Position numbers and translations under genes: made by a program
Notes under the pieces: model-generated
Databases searched by the model: none
Told to the model about the DNA's origin: nothing
Seen by the model: only the letters and a program-made list of their open reading frames with translations
Shown: positions 37,472 through 45,865 of the stretch, piece after piece
How positions within the stretch are numbered: position 1 is the stretch's first letter
Layout of the letters: each line of letters begins with the position of its first letter
Assembly (NCBI RefSeq): GCF_003315245.1
Contig: NZ_QNRT01000001.1
Coordinates: 6,963-70,962, forward strand
Source: Arenicella xantha
Lineage (GTDB): Bacteria > Pseudomonadota > Gammaproteobacteria > Arenicellales > Arenicellaceae
DNA: 64,000 bases
Direction: 5' to 3'

Positions 37472-40400
37472 TTAGCGTGCACGACCATCTTCCCACCATA
37501 CTTTTTTATCAGCCTTACCCAAATTCAGGTTACTGAGCCCAAATTGAGTTTCACCATCAAATGGTTCAGTACCAATAATAACAATGGGTTTTAAAACCTC
37601 TTGCTGAGTTGCGACACCATCTACCATCACGGTAATAGTATCGAGTACATAAATAACCACCGGCGTAGCTGTAATACCTGGTTTTTCGAGCTCAGTCACC
37701 TCAACGCCGCCATTCAATAAGTTGAATGCATAAGCTTTCGATGTACCCAATCCGGCATTGCACGAATCACCCAAGTTTGCCGCATTATTATCTGCAGGCA
37801 GATAAGACACCGCAATGGCTTTAAAATCACTAATTAGTGTTGGATTTATAAACTTCTCGCCAACACCATTAATTGTAATCGAATAGCCATTCCCTCCAGC
37901 TTGGAACGCAGATCCCAAGTCGGATGCGCCAATCTTTCCCCAAACCGAGGAACCTTCTACGTAAGTATAAACGGCTTCTTTAACAGAGTCAGAATCAGAG
38001 CTAGGCGACACTTCTTCATCATAAAGAGGCTGCGTAACGTTTTTATCGTACAACACATAGAATTGATTTGAGAAGCCCTCAGTAGTAAGTGGGCTTGCAC
38101 GATACCCAGTCCCCGTAACCAAAGCGTATCGAGCGCTGGCAACTAATGTGCCATCATCAGCCCGCACCTCTGGCAATAATGTAACATCAACTGGGTTGTA
38201 GAAACGACGATTAACACCTGAGACTTGTAAATCAGCTATTAGGCCACCAGCTACATCGTCGATAGTGACGTTCGTGGTGCCATCAGCGTCTTTAACCGAG
38301 TCGTTTTGTGAGTTGTCAGATGCCGAAATATCGTTTTCATCTTGCGCTGCTGCCCGAAAATCAACTCTGAACACTTGCCCAGCGATATCAGTAAAAAATA
38401 GCATGTCAGCCGCGCCATCTTTATTGACGTCAAGCACGGTCGGTTTTGACACCACACTGTGAGTCATTTCAGGAATAGTCAGGTCACGAGTAGAGTTAAC
38501 CACTGTTTTACCAACCATCCAGAGCAATTCTCCAGTCGCCGCATCAATCATATATACCGAGTTGCCGAGCACGTTGTTTGACAGCGAACTCAAACTAGCT
38601 GTGGGGGTATCATATTGCTCATCATAACCACCGGAAACAAACAACACATCACGTAGTCCACAAACCTCGGCACCACCGCCAACTCCAGCTTCACAATAAT
38701 TCGCTTTTGTGACCACTGGCTCGGCCCAAGTTTGCCCCAATCTAGCGTAGTCGCCTGAGCCGCCTTCGATAGTCCAAAGCTTGCTCACAGGGTTAGCCAC
38801 ATCAGTTGCATCAGAAACGTCAACAGCGAAAAGTTTATTGCCGCCACGTCGTTGCCCGAAAAACAGGTGTGCTCTGCTTACTGCACTGCTGGCATCACGT
38901 CGAACCAAAAAGGCGATCTCGCTATCTAGCCCGTAAGTTTTTCCATTGTTATCCTTATTATAATAGTTGCCCAAGTTACTGAATAATGATCTATCTGGGA
39001 CATATGACCATGCTTCTGTACCATCTGCACCATTGATCGCATGCAACATACCTTGGTTCGAAGTATAAAAAACAATGTCATTCGGATTGGCTTCAGTTGC
39101 GCCGAAACTCAACACATAAGGAACTCCGTGTAAACTCTCGCCAATGTACTGGTTAGTCAGTGTAGCGCCATTGCCAAGCTCATTGTCAACATCATAGCCA
39201 AGGGTCCAACTCGCGATTGCCACCTGATTAGCGTCAATCGCACTAGGGTCTCCCCCCCTTGCACCAATATCGATAGACGGAATCGCGTCACCGGCTGGTC
39301 TGCGTGCGGTTTGTTCTAAAAATTGTTCAACAGCAGCAACTTGGTCGGCTCCGCTCAAAGACACAATCGTCGAACCATCAACATTTCCAAACAGTTTTCT
39401 GGCCGGCTGTATATGCTCCCCTGCACCACCATCACTCACTTCACCGCCATCTGGCGAAGTAGACCAGTAACTTTGTGCATCTTCATGGAAAAATCCGTCA
39501 GAACCAATCGCAGTTTGAGAATTTGCATCCACAATCTTCGCATCGGCGGTAACTTTATATTTCTTTACATTGCCGTCCCACCGTGAATTATTTTCAGGCT
39601 TGAACAATGCGTAGTAGATATCCTCTTTATTTTGCAAACGGTTAAAAGCATTAACCGTGACCGCCGGTGCAGAGAACACATCTGAATCCGCGTTAGAAAT
39701 TCCGTCTAGAATAGAACGAAATACAGACTCCAAGCCCTGCAGATCGGTAGCTTCAAAGTACCCCGAGTTTGGCAGTGCATCGTCAGGCCGACCATTATTC
39801 GCAATACTGGCTAAGTAGCTAGAGGACAGGTTAAAACCAATCGTATACGTGTTAACTTCAGCGATAACACCGGGCAAGTCTGACAAGTCATGATTCGCCA
39901 TGTAAAGCGACAGCTCGTCTGCGCAAGTACTACAAGCAGAACCGATCACGTCCTTTACTTTTAAGTTTGCATTGTTGTCATTAGTCGGGTCGCCATCCGA
40001 TAACATAACGATACTATTAGCTTGACATTGGCTAGTTATCGGCGACTTGTACTTAGTTGAGTTAGTCGGATCAATAGCATCAGGGTCCGTGATATACTCG
40101 GTACGATCATATGTCGCTTTGTCCTCCCAATCTACATTGAATGTCGCGTGTTCTCCGTAGCTGCCTTTAAGTGTTTTATGACCATATTCTATGTTCTTTC
40201 CTGCCCAGTATAAATACGCTTCATACATAGACTCAGCCAGAGGTGTAAACTTTCCAAACTCAATTGCTTCAACTTCATTCAGCAATGCCGTTTTATTTGC
40301 ATCAACATTCATATTAGATACAGCCTTGGCAACGGTGCCTCCGCTTCGAGCACTGCTAGAATTTTCATTAAAGCGCATTAAGCCAGCATTTACTTTTGAC

Positions 40401-41491
40401 GTATCCGCTAAAGAATTCTTTAGCGCGGTCTTCATACTCTCTAGACGTGTAATACATTTATACACCGCATAGAGGTCAGGGTCTGCATCATCTTGGACTT
40501 TGAAATACATGTTCTTATATTGACTGTAACCAGTATCAGCATCTCTATCCTTAGAATTCCCGCCACAAGCTTGAGCCTTGTAATCAACCTCTACAGGCTC
40601 GTCTTCGGCACCCAACTTGGCTAGTTTATAGCCACGTACCTTAGCGGTTCCATCCTTTGAACAGGACTCAGGTGGTAGCGTGTTCCCGCTGGTAAGCTGC
40701 AAGTATTGATGATAGTTACTCGCCACCCAATATACATTTTCAGTATCCCTGTATACACCATCTCCAGAATTACGTGAAAAATAGTGTGCTGTCATGGTCG
40801 AGTTATCTTCAGCACCATTGGTATTACGAGGTCTATCGTTAGTGTAGGTATTAACCGTATTATGCCCATGATCACGATTATCATCCTGACACTCAACACC
40901 TGACACGGGGTCGGTATCTAAGTTGTCTATATCGTCGTCCCAACCATACTCAGTATTCGACCCGCTTCTGAAACCAAACTGAACTAACTTATCACGAAAT
41001 ACAGGGTAATTAGATGTCGCGCTATTAAATTCATCACGATACGCTTGACAGTGGTTTTGAGCCTCAGTCACATATTTGCCACTGTAATTATCTCCAGAAG
41101 CGCCGTCTTTATATATGTATATATTTGAATCATTTGGCGTTACTCCAAATGAATAATCGAAACTTGGATCGTAGCTAGATAAATCGACATTACATCCACC
41201 ACCGCCAGTATCAGGACTCTCATCAATATAACCAACCAGGTTGGGTTCAGTCTCCCCCATACTGGTTGAGTTATCCAATATGAATAACACATTCGGGAAA
41301 AAATCAGGATTAGTTTGTATTGCGCCAGTACCGCCGCTAACCACACCAGTGTATATCTCAATATCCTCAGCCTGGCCGGTGCCAGAGGCGAGAGTGAATA
41401 TGCACGCAAATGCACTGACAATCGTGTTGCGCTGGAATCCCATAAGACGCTTTCGATCTAAGAGACATTGTATTGTTTTAGTGTTTTTCAT
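37472..41491 (-). CDS. pilY1: Type IV pilus tip/biogenesis protein PilY1
   Basis: The 1,339-residue exported protein has a signal peptide (about 1-40). An N-terminal von Willebrand A-like domain follows with the MIDAS motif FILDNSTSMG, and a C-terminal seven-bladed propeller with the calcium loop DVNKDGAADMLFF and the segment AGQVFRVDF. PilY1 sits at the pilus tip with minor pilins, controls retraction and has been linked to adhesion and surface sensing. The ATG at 41491 has GAGAGGGG upstream; the longer TTG frame at 41515 is rejected. Many cysteines suggest disulfides. Confidence 0.93.
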   Translation of the reverse strand: MKNTKTIQCLLDRKRLMGFQRNTIVSAFACIFTLASGTGQAEDIEIYTGVVSGGTGAIQTNPDFFPNVLFILDNSTSMGETEPNLVGYIDESPDTGGGGCNVDLSSYDPSFDYSFGVTPNDSNIYIYKDGASGDNYSGKYVTEAQNHCQAYRDEFNSATSNYPVFRDKLVQFGFRSGSNTEYGWDDDIDNLDTDPVSGVECQDDNRDHGHNTVNTYTNDRPRNTNGAEDNSTMTAHYFSRNSGDGVYRDTENVYWVASNYHQYLQLTSGNTLPPESCSKDGTAKVRGYKLAKLGAEDEPVEVDYKAQACGGNSKDRDADTGYSQYKNMYFKVQDDADPDLYAVYKCITRLESMKTALKNSLADTSKVNAGLMRFNENSSSARSGGTVAKAVSNMNVDANKTALLNEVEAIEFGKFTPLAESMYEAYLYWAGKNIEYGHKTLKGSYGEHATFNVDWEDKATYDRTEYITDPDAIDPTNSTKYKSPITSQCQANSIVMLSDGDPTNDNNANLKVKDVIGSACSTCADELSLYMANHDLSDLPGVIAEVNTYTIGFNLSSSYLASIANNGRPDDALPNSGYFEATDLQGLESVFRSILDGISNADSDVFSAPAVTVNAFNRLQNKEDIYYALFKPENNSRWDGNVKKYKVTADAKIVDANSQTAIGSDGFFHEDAQSYWSTSPDGGEVSDGGAGEHIQPARKLFGNVDGSTIVSLSGADQVAAVEQFLEQTARRPAGDAIPSIDIGARGGDPSAIDANQVAIASWTLGYDVDNELGNGATLTNQYIGESLHGVPYVLSFGATEANPNDIVFYTSNQGMLHAINGADGTEAWSYVPDRSLFSNLGNYYNKDNNGKTYGLDSEIAFLVRRDASSAVSRAHLFFGQRRGGNKLFAVDVSDATDVANPVSKLWTIEGGSGDYARLGQTWAEPVVTKANYCEAGVGGGAEVCGLRDVLFVSGGYDEQYDTPTASLSSLSNNVLGNSVYMIDAATGELLWMVGKTVVNSTRDLTIPEMTHSVVSKPTVLDVNKDGAADMLFFTDIAGQVFRVDFRAAAQDENDISASDNSQNDSVKDADGTTNVTIDDVAGGLIADLQVSGVNRRFYNPVDVTLLPEVRADDGTLVASARYALVTGTGYRASPLTTEGFSNQFYVLYDKNVTQPLYDEEVSPSSDSDSVKEAVYTYVEGSSVWGKIGASDLGSAFQAGGNGYSITINGVGEKFINPTLISDFKAIAVSYLPADNNAANLGDSCNAGLGTSKAYAFNLLNGGVEVTELEKPGITATPVVIYVLDTITVMVDGVATQQEVLKPIVIIGTEPFDGETQFGLSNLNLGKADKKVWWEDGRAR

Positions 41492-41533
41492 GAAGTCTAC
41501 CCCTCTCTGAGGCAAGTGAGATATATGGTCGGT

Positions 41534-42058
41534 TTATTCAGCAAGTGTTCTGTACTCGTAAACCTGATGTTGAGTCGAATCGATTTTGGTATTAACCATT
41601 TTTGAGTCAGCCAAGATCTTAATTTCATTGCAGCGGATTTTTTCTGCACCAGCGCCAAGCTGCTGACCGAACACAGCACAATTGCCGCGATAGCTTTGTT
41701 CAGCCACTTTAGTCATGTACGTATTTTGCACCGGCGCATAAATCTCTAAATCCGAATTCGCAGGCGTCACCGTAGTGCCAACAGCATTGTCAGTCATAGC
41801 GATAATGTATGACGGCACACCATCACTCAGCTTGCGCTTATTAATAGTGTCGATCTGAGCGTCTATTTCCGCATAGCTGGCATTAAATGTTTCCAATCGA
41901 AACTGGTTGTTACGGACCATAAATGCTTGAGTTTGACTGTTGTTAGTCGCTGTAACCGCAATTACTGTTAACACTATTAGTACAACCATAGTGATCAACA
42001 ACGACGCGCCACGTTGTGCGCTTATCTTGTGTATCGAAAATTGTTTTGACATTTTCAT
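41534..42058 (-). CDS. pilX: Minor pilin PilX
   Basis: The 174-residue protein starts with a charged leader and the PilX_N pattern QRGASLLITMVVLIVLTVIAV, a hydrophobic helix lacking the Glu5 typical of major pilins. PilX is one of the minor pilins that prime pilus assembly together with PilV, PilW and PilY1. It lies between pilW and pilY1, as in Pseudomonas. Confidence 0.85.
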   Translation of the reverse strand: MKMSKQFSIHKISAQRGASLLITMVVLIVLTVIAVTATNNSQTQAFMVRNNQFRLETFNASYAEIDAQIDTINKRKLSDGVPSYIIAMTDNAVGTTVTPANSDLEIYAPVQNTYMTKVAEQSYRGNCAVFGQQLGAGAEKIRCNEIKILADSKMVNTKIDSTQHQVYEYRTLAE

Positions 42059-42094
42059 TTGGGTATTCGCTCGTATAAATCGCTGCGCAATGAA

Positions 42095-42955
42095 CTACAT
42101 GCCATTCGGCAACATTACTGTGGTTGAATAAATTTCTCGTTTGACTCGGTCGGTAATACTGATTTCCGGACCGTCTAACAACTGGTATTTACGTTCAATA
42201 TTATCTTCAGTGTTTGCGCCTGCATCTAGGTCAACGCCACTACCTACCAAAAGCGCGAATCGAATACTTTTTACTCGACTTGAGAATGCTGGCGTTAAGT
42301 TCGTATACGACTGATAGCGGTCGATCACATCATCCTGATCGTTATCAACGCCATATTGCGCTTGCAACCGATCAACACCATCAATCAATGGCGCTGCTGG
42401 GCCTTCGATTTGACTATCGGTGATATTGTAAGTTTGGCAGTAGAGCGATCGCACACCGTCATTGTCGAGGTCCGCAGTCCAAAATACATTGGCGTATCTC
42501 TTCTCGATGCCGAGCGGCACCGTTACCGCTGCAAAATTACACCCAGTAAAACTACTATCCGCAATAAAATCTACTGCTATGCGATCTGAATTATTCGCAA
42601 GTTCGTCCACGGTACACCCTTGAGAATCCCCATTTGAGATACTCGACTCATTCGCGGGGCAATTATCGCCGTTATAAACGACATCCAATTTATTGGCGAA
42701 GGAGTTACTCGGGTTAATACCCGCTAAACGTAAATTCTGTGAAATAATTTCCAATGCAAATCGCGCGTTTTCTTGCGAAATACTATCGCCAGTCTGGATG
42801 CGAAAGGTTCGGGACGAAGAGACCATATACGTTAACGCCATACCGCCGATAAACAACGACAAAAATAGCCCGACCAGTAACTCAACGAGAGTAAAGCCGG
42901 AATTGGCGCGAACAAATGGCTTAACCGTATGCGCTTCTGTTTTGAAAGTACTCAT
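42095..42955 (-). CDS. pilW: Minor pilin PilW
   Basis: The protein carries a prepilin site SGFTLVELLVGLFLSLFIGG and a long beta-rich C-terminal domain, 286 residues in all. The start ATG at 42955 overlaps the pilV stop by one base (TAATG), which settles the choice over the codon six residues upstream. It is part of the tip-initiation complex encoded by this operon. Confidence 0.88.
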   Translation of the reverse strand: MSTFKTEAHTVKPFVRANSGFTLVELLVGLFLSLFIGGMALTYMVSSSRTFRIQTGDSISQENARFALEIISQNLRLAGINPSNSFANKLDVVYNGDNCPANESSISNGDSQGCTVDELANNSDRIAVDFIADSSFTGCNFAAVTVPLGIEKRYANVFWTADLDNDGVRSLYCQTYNITDSQIEGPAAPLIDGVDRLQAQYGVDNDQDDVIDRYQSYTNLTPAFSSRVKSIRFALLVGSGVDLDAGANTEDNIERKYQLLDGPEISITDRVKREIYSTTVMLPNGM

Positions 42956-43683
42956 TAATGAAACCTCAAGCAATATGCATCTAACCGTGTATCAACATTT
43001 ACATCGGTACCACAGAGCTCTGTCACAATAGTCTTGGCTGCTCCGCTACTAGCCTGAATGTTCGAGTTTTGTTCCGCACTTCGCGCAAGCCATTCAAAAT
43101 AGAGAAAGTACTCTTGACTATCTACTGTGCCATTACTATCAAAATCCACATCATTTGCGACTAACGCGATATCAAGATTCTTGAGTTTGAACGACGAATC
43201 ATCTGCGACGCCGGCAGGCCCAACAGAAGCACCGGTAATCGGATCGCAAATCACACTCCATACATCAAACTTAACTATATCTGAAGCTGAGCACGTACCT
43301 GCCGCTGAACCTTGCTGGTCATCACATCGAGTTGGGGCACTTGCCGGACATGAGTATGCCCCCTTTGCAGTGTAAGACCCTATGGCCGCTGCGGTAGAAG
43401 CACCTATTTCCGTCAAATATTCATCCAACAACCCGTCAGGGTCAGCAATGGTTTTGGTCGAACGCATCCGATCCACTAATTCTTGACCTTTCCAAATCGC
43501 TACAGATCGCTGCTTGGTATCGTCACCTCTGACTAATGATGTTGTTTGCATCGCGGCAATACCCAATGCCCCAACCGAAAAAATCAATAGTGACACCATC
43601 GCTTCGATTAGGGTTGCGCCTCGCTGACTCTCAAACTGCATTCCAGCTCGAGAAAAGCCGTGTAATTTGTTTTGTATTTCCAT
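42955..43683 (-). CDS. pilV: Minor pilin PilV
   Basis: The 242-residue protein has the PilV-type N-terminus QRGATLIEAMVSLLIFSVGA with Glu5 in the mature protein, and the following conserved LGIAAMQTTSL segment. Several cysteines occur in the C-terminal half. It is translationally coupled to pilW. Confidence 0.88.
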   Translation of the reverse strand: MEIQNKLHGFSRAGMQFESQRGATLIEAMVSLLIFSVGALGIAAMQTTSLVRGDDTKQRSVAIWKGQELVDRMRSTKTIADPDGLLDEYLTEIGASTAAAIGSYTAKGAYSCPASAPTRCDDQQGSAAGTCSASDIVKFDVWSVICDPITGASVGPAGVADDSSFKLKNLDIALVANDVDFDSNGTVDSQEYFLYFEWLARSAEQNSNIQASSGAAKTIVTELCGTDVNVDTRLDAYCLRFH

Positions 43684-43711
43684 TTTATATATCTGAACAC
43701 CAAATAATCAT

Positions 43712-44236
43712 TTACTGACAATCCAACGTGCCATTTTTTGACACACGCGCACGCCCCATACGACCAAGCTCTACCATCAAGGAATCATCAACAAGATTTT
43801 TCTTGCTACAAACCGCAAAATTAACCACTGCCGTGGTACGCCCCTGACTATCAAAATTGAGGCAGTCAGCCACTAGATCATCATCGACAAAATAACTCTC
43901 AACTTGATAGTTCACAACTTGAAGTATTTCGGCGGGAGCTACTTTTGCCATCATATCGCCAGGTTCCACGATTACGCCACTATCGGTAATATTCGAGTTG
44001 GTGTTATTCCAACACACACGAACGACGGAACCTCGAGAGATGGCCGTTGTTCTCGCCAAACTCATAATGGAACCGATGTTAGTTGCTTGCGCCTTGACAT
44101 TTTGACGACGCATAAAGTCAGAAAAGCTCGGCACGGCTAGTGCGACTAGCACAGCCAACAACGCCAAAGCACTGATCACTTCAATAATCGTGAAGCCTCT
44201 TCCTGACTCAACTCTTTTCGGGTATTCAATTAACAT
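43712..44236 (-). CDS. fimT: FimT/GspH-type pseudopilin
   Basis: The 174 residues begin with a leader and GFTIIEVISALALLAVLVAL, then PSFSDFMRRQNVKAQATNI and LARTTAISRGSVVRVCW, the pattern of FimT/FimU and GspH. It is first in the minor-pilin operon, 28 bp before pilV. FimT proteins have been linked to DNA binding by type IV pili in some species. Only one such gene is here, where Pseudomonas has fimT and fimU. Confidence 0.85.
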   Translation of the reverse strand: MLIEYPKRVESGRGFTIIEVISALALLAVLVALAVPSFSDFMRRQNVKAQATNIGSIMSLARTTAISRGSVVRVCWNNTNSNITDSGVIVEPGDMMAKVAPAEILQVVNYQVESYFVDDDLVADCLNFDSQGRTTAVVNFAVCSKKNLVDDSLMVELGRMGRARVSKNGTLDCQ

Positions 44237-44392
44237 GCGCGGGCGCCAATAGCAGATACGTTTATTTTCAGGCTAGAGCTTACGCGTTCAGCGGGTTAGG
44301 TTTCAAATAATTATGGACGAGCGGCGAAAATCGTCCGATTAACGGTCAATCAACCAAGCCTTTCCTCATCGAAGCTCCAGCTAACGATGCAA

Positions 44393-45322
44393 TTAAGAAC
44401 CTACGCGCAATTCGATTGGCAGCGAAAAAGACACATTTTCAATTGGACCTTTGGCTTCGTTTACAACGGTGCCGCCCCAATGCTTAATTTGATCAATTAC
44501 GCGCTTCACCAAAATCTCTGGCGCCGATGCCCCTGCGGTAACTCCGACTACGTCGACGCCGTCAAACCAGCTACGATCGATCTGACCCGGCTCATCCACC
44601 AAATAAGCTGGCACGCCAATATTCTCGGACAGTTCACGTAAACGATTAGAATTAGAGCTATTGGGCGAGCCAACAACAATCACCACATCAGCGTCTCTCG
44701 ATAGCGCTCTAACGGCATCCTGCCGATTCTGCGTGGCGTAACAAATATCATCCTTTCTTGGGCCTTGAATGCTTGGAAAGCGCTCTTTAAGCGCATCAAT
44801 AACCCGACGCGTATCATCGACTGACAATGTAGTCTGAGTCACATAGGCCAAATTATTAGGATCAGTCACCTGCAAACGACCCACATCATCAGGCTCTTCT
44901 ATTAAATGCATCCCAGAATTGGCTTGCCCCATAGTACCTTCGACTTCAGGATGTCCGGCATGGCCAATCAGTATGATTTCGGTGTGTCGATCACGGTACC
45001 GTTTCACTTCCATATGCACCTTAGTCACCAGCGGACAGGTGGCGTCAAACACCTTTAGGTCACGACTCGCTGCTTCATCTTGCACTGCTTGCGAGACACC
45101 ATGCGCGCTGAATATCACCGTTGCACCATCGGGAACCTCAGTTAATTCATCAACGAATACCGCACCTTTATTTTTAAGGTCATCGACCACAAAACGATTA
45201 TGCACTACTTCATGGCGCACATAGATCGGCGCATCAAAAAGCTCCAGCGCACGCTCAACAATGTCGATAGCGCGATCAACGCCAGCACAAAATCCACGGG
45301 GGTTTGCTAGTAATATTTTCAT
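44393..45322 (-). CDS. ispH: 4-hydroxy-3-methylbut-2-enyl diphosphate reductase
   Basis: IspH is the last enzyme of the MEP isoprenoid pathway, making IPP and DMAPP with an iron-sulfur cluster. Its three cluster cysteines are visible: [12 protein letters not shown] (Cys12), FDATCPLV and [11 protein letters not shown]. The 309 residues match the family. Its start overlaps the lspA stop (ATGA). ErpA, the cluster donor of this enzyme, is encoded about 30 kb away in the window. Confidence 0.97.
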   Translation of the reverse strand: MKILLANPRGFCAGVDRAIDIVERALELFDAPIYVRHEVVHNRFVVDDLKNKGAVFVDELTEVPDGATVIFSAHGVSQAVQDEAASRDLKVFDATCPLVTKVHMEVKRYRDRHTEIILIGHAGHPEVEGTMGQANSGMHLIEEPDDVGRLQVTDPNNLAYVTQTTLSVDDTRRVIDALKERFPSIQGPRKDDICYATQNRQDAVRALSRDADVVIVVGSPNSSNSNRLRELSENIGVPAYLVDEPGQIDRSWFDGVDVVGVTAGASAPEILVKRVIDQIKHWGGTVVNEAKGPIENVSFSLPIELRVGS

Positions 45323-45816
45323 GATGCCTTTTGATTTAAAAATGGTTTGCCAAACGCCTCAGCGATTAATAGCGCTGCGCCAGCAAAGATTGCCATGTCG
45401 GCCACATTAAAATGAGGGTAATGCCACCCTTGGTAGAACCAATGAATAAAGTCGACCACATACTGATATATCACGCGGTCAATTGCATTGCCAATGGCGC
45501 CACCAATAATCAACGCATAAGCTAACGCAAGGTGACGCTCAAACCATTTTAGATTCTTGATAAACACCGTTAACACTACTGAGATAATGAGCGCTAAGGT
45601 AACAAAAAACAGATGCTGCGTGATGCCAGGGCCACTAAACATACCAAATGCGGACCCCGTGTTGTGCGCTAATGACAAATCAAAAACAGGCAATATCTCA
45701 ACAACGCCAGACGGCCCAAGTATGTGTTCCGCCCAATACTTTGTCAGCTGATCGACAAGAATCACAATTAGCGACAACCACAGCCACTTCAAATTACTAC
45801 TTTGTGTTTTTTGCAT
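45319..45816 (-). CDS. lspA: Lipoprotein signal peptidase
   Basis: LspA removes signal peptides from prolipoproteins in the inner membrane. The 165 residues have four membrane segments and both aspartate motifs: [12 protein letters not shown], then [20 protein letters not shown] with the active-site dyad. It lies between ileS and ispH; the fkpB gene often found here is absent. Confidence 0.97.
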   Translation of the reverse strand: MQKTQSSNLKWLWLSLIVILVDQLTKYWAEHILGPSGVVEILPVFDLSLAHNTGSAFGMFSGPGITQHLFFVTLALIISVVLTVFIKNLKWFERHLALAYALIIGGAIGNAIDRVIYQYVVDFIHWFYQGWHYPHFNVADMAIFAGAALLIAEAFGKPFLNQKAS

Positions 45817-45865
45817 AATCTATCTTTGAAATCGCTACTTTAGTGAAAATCCGCACAATCACGCT

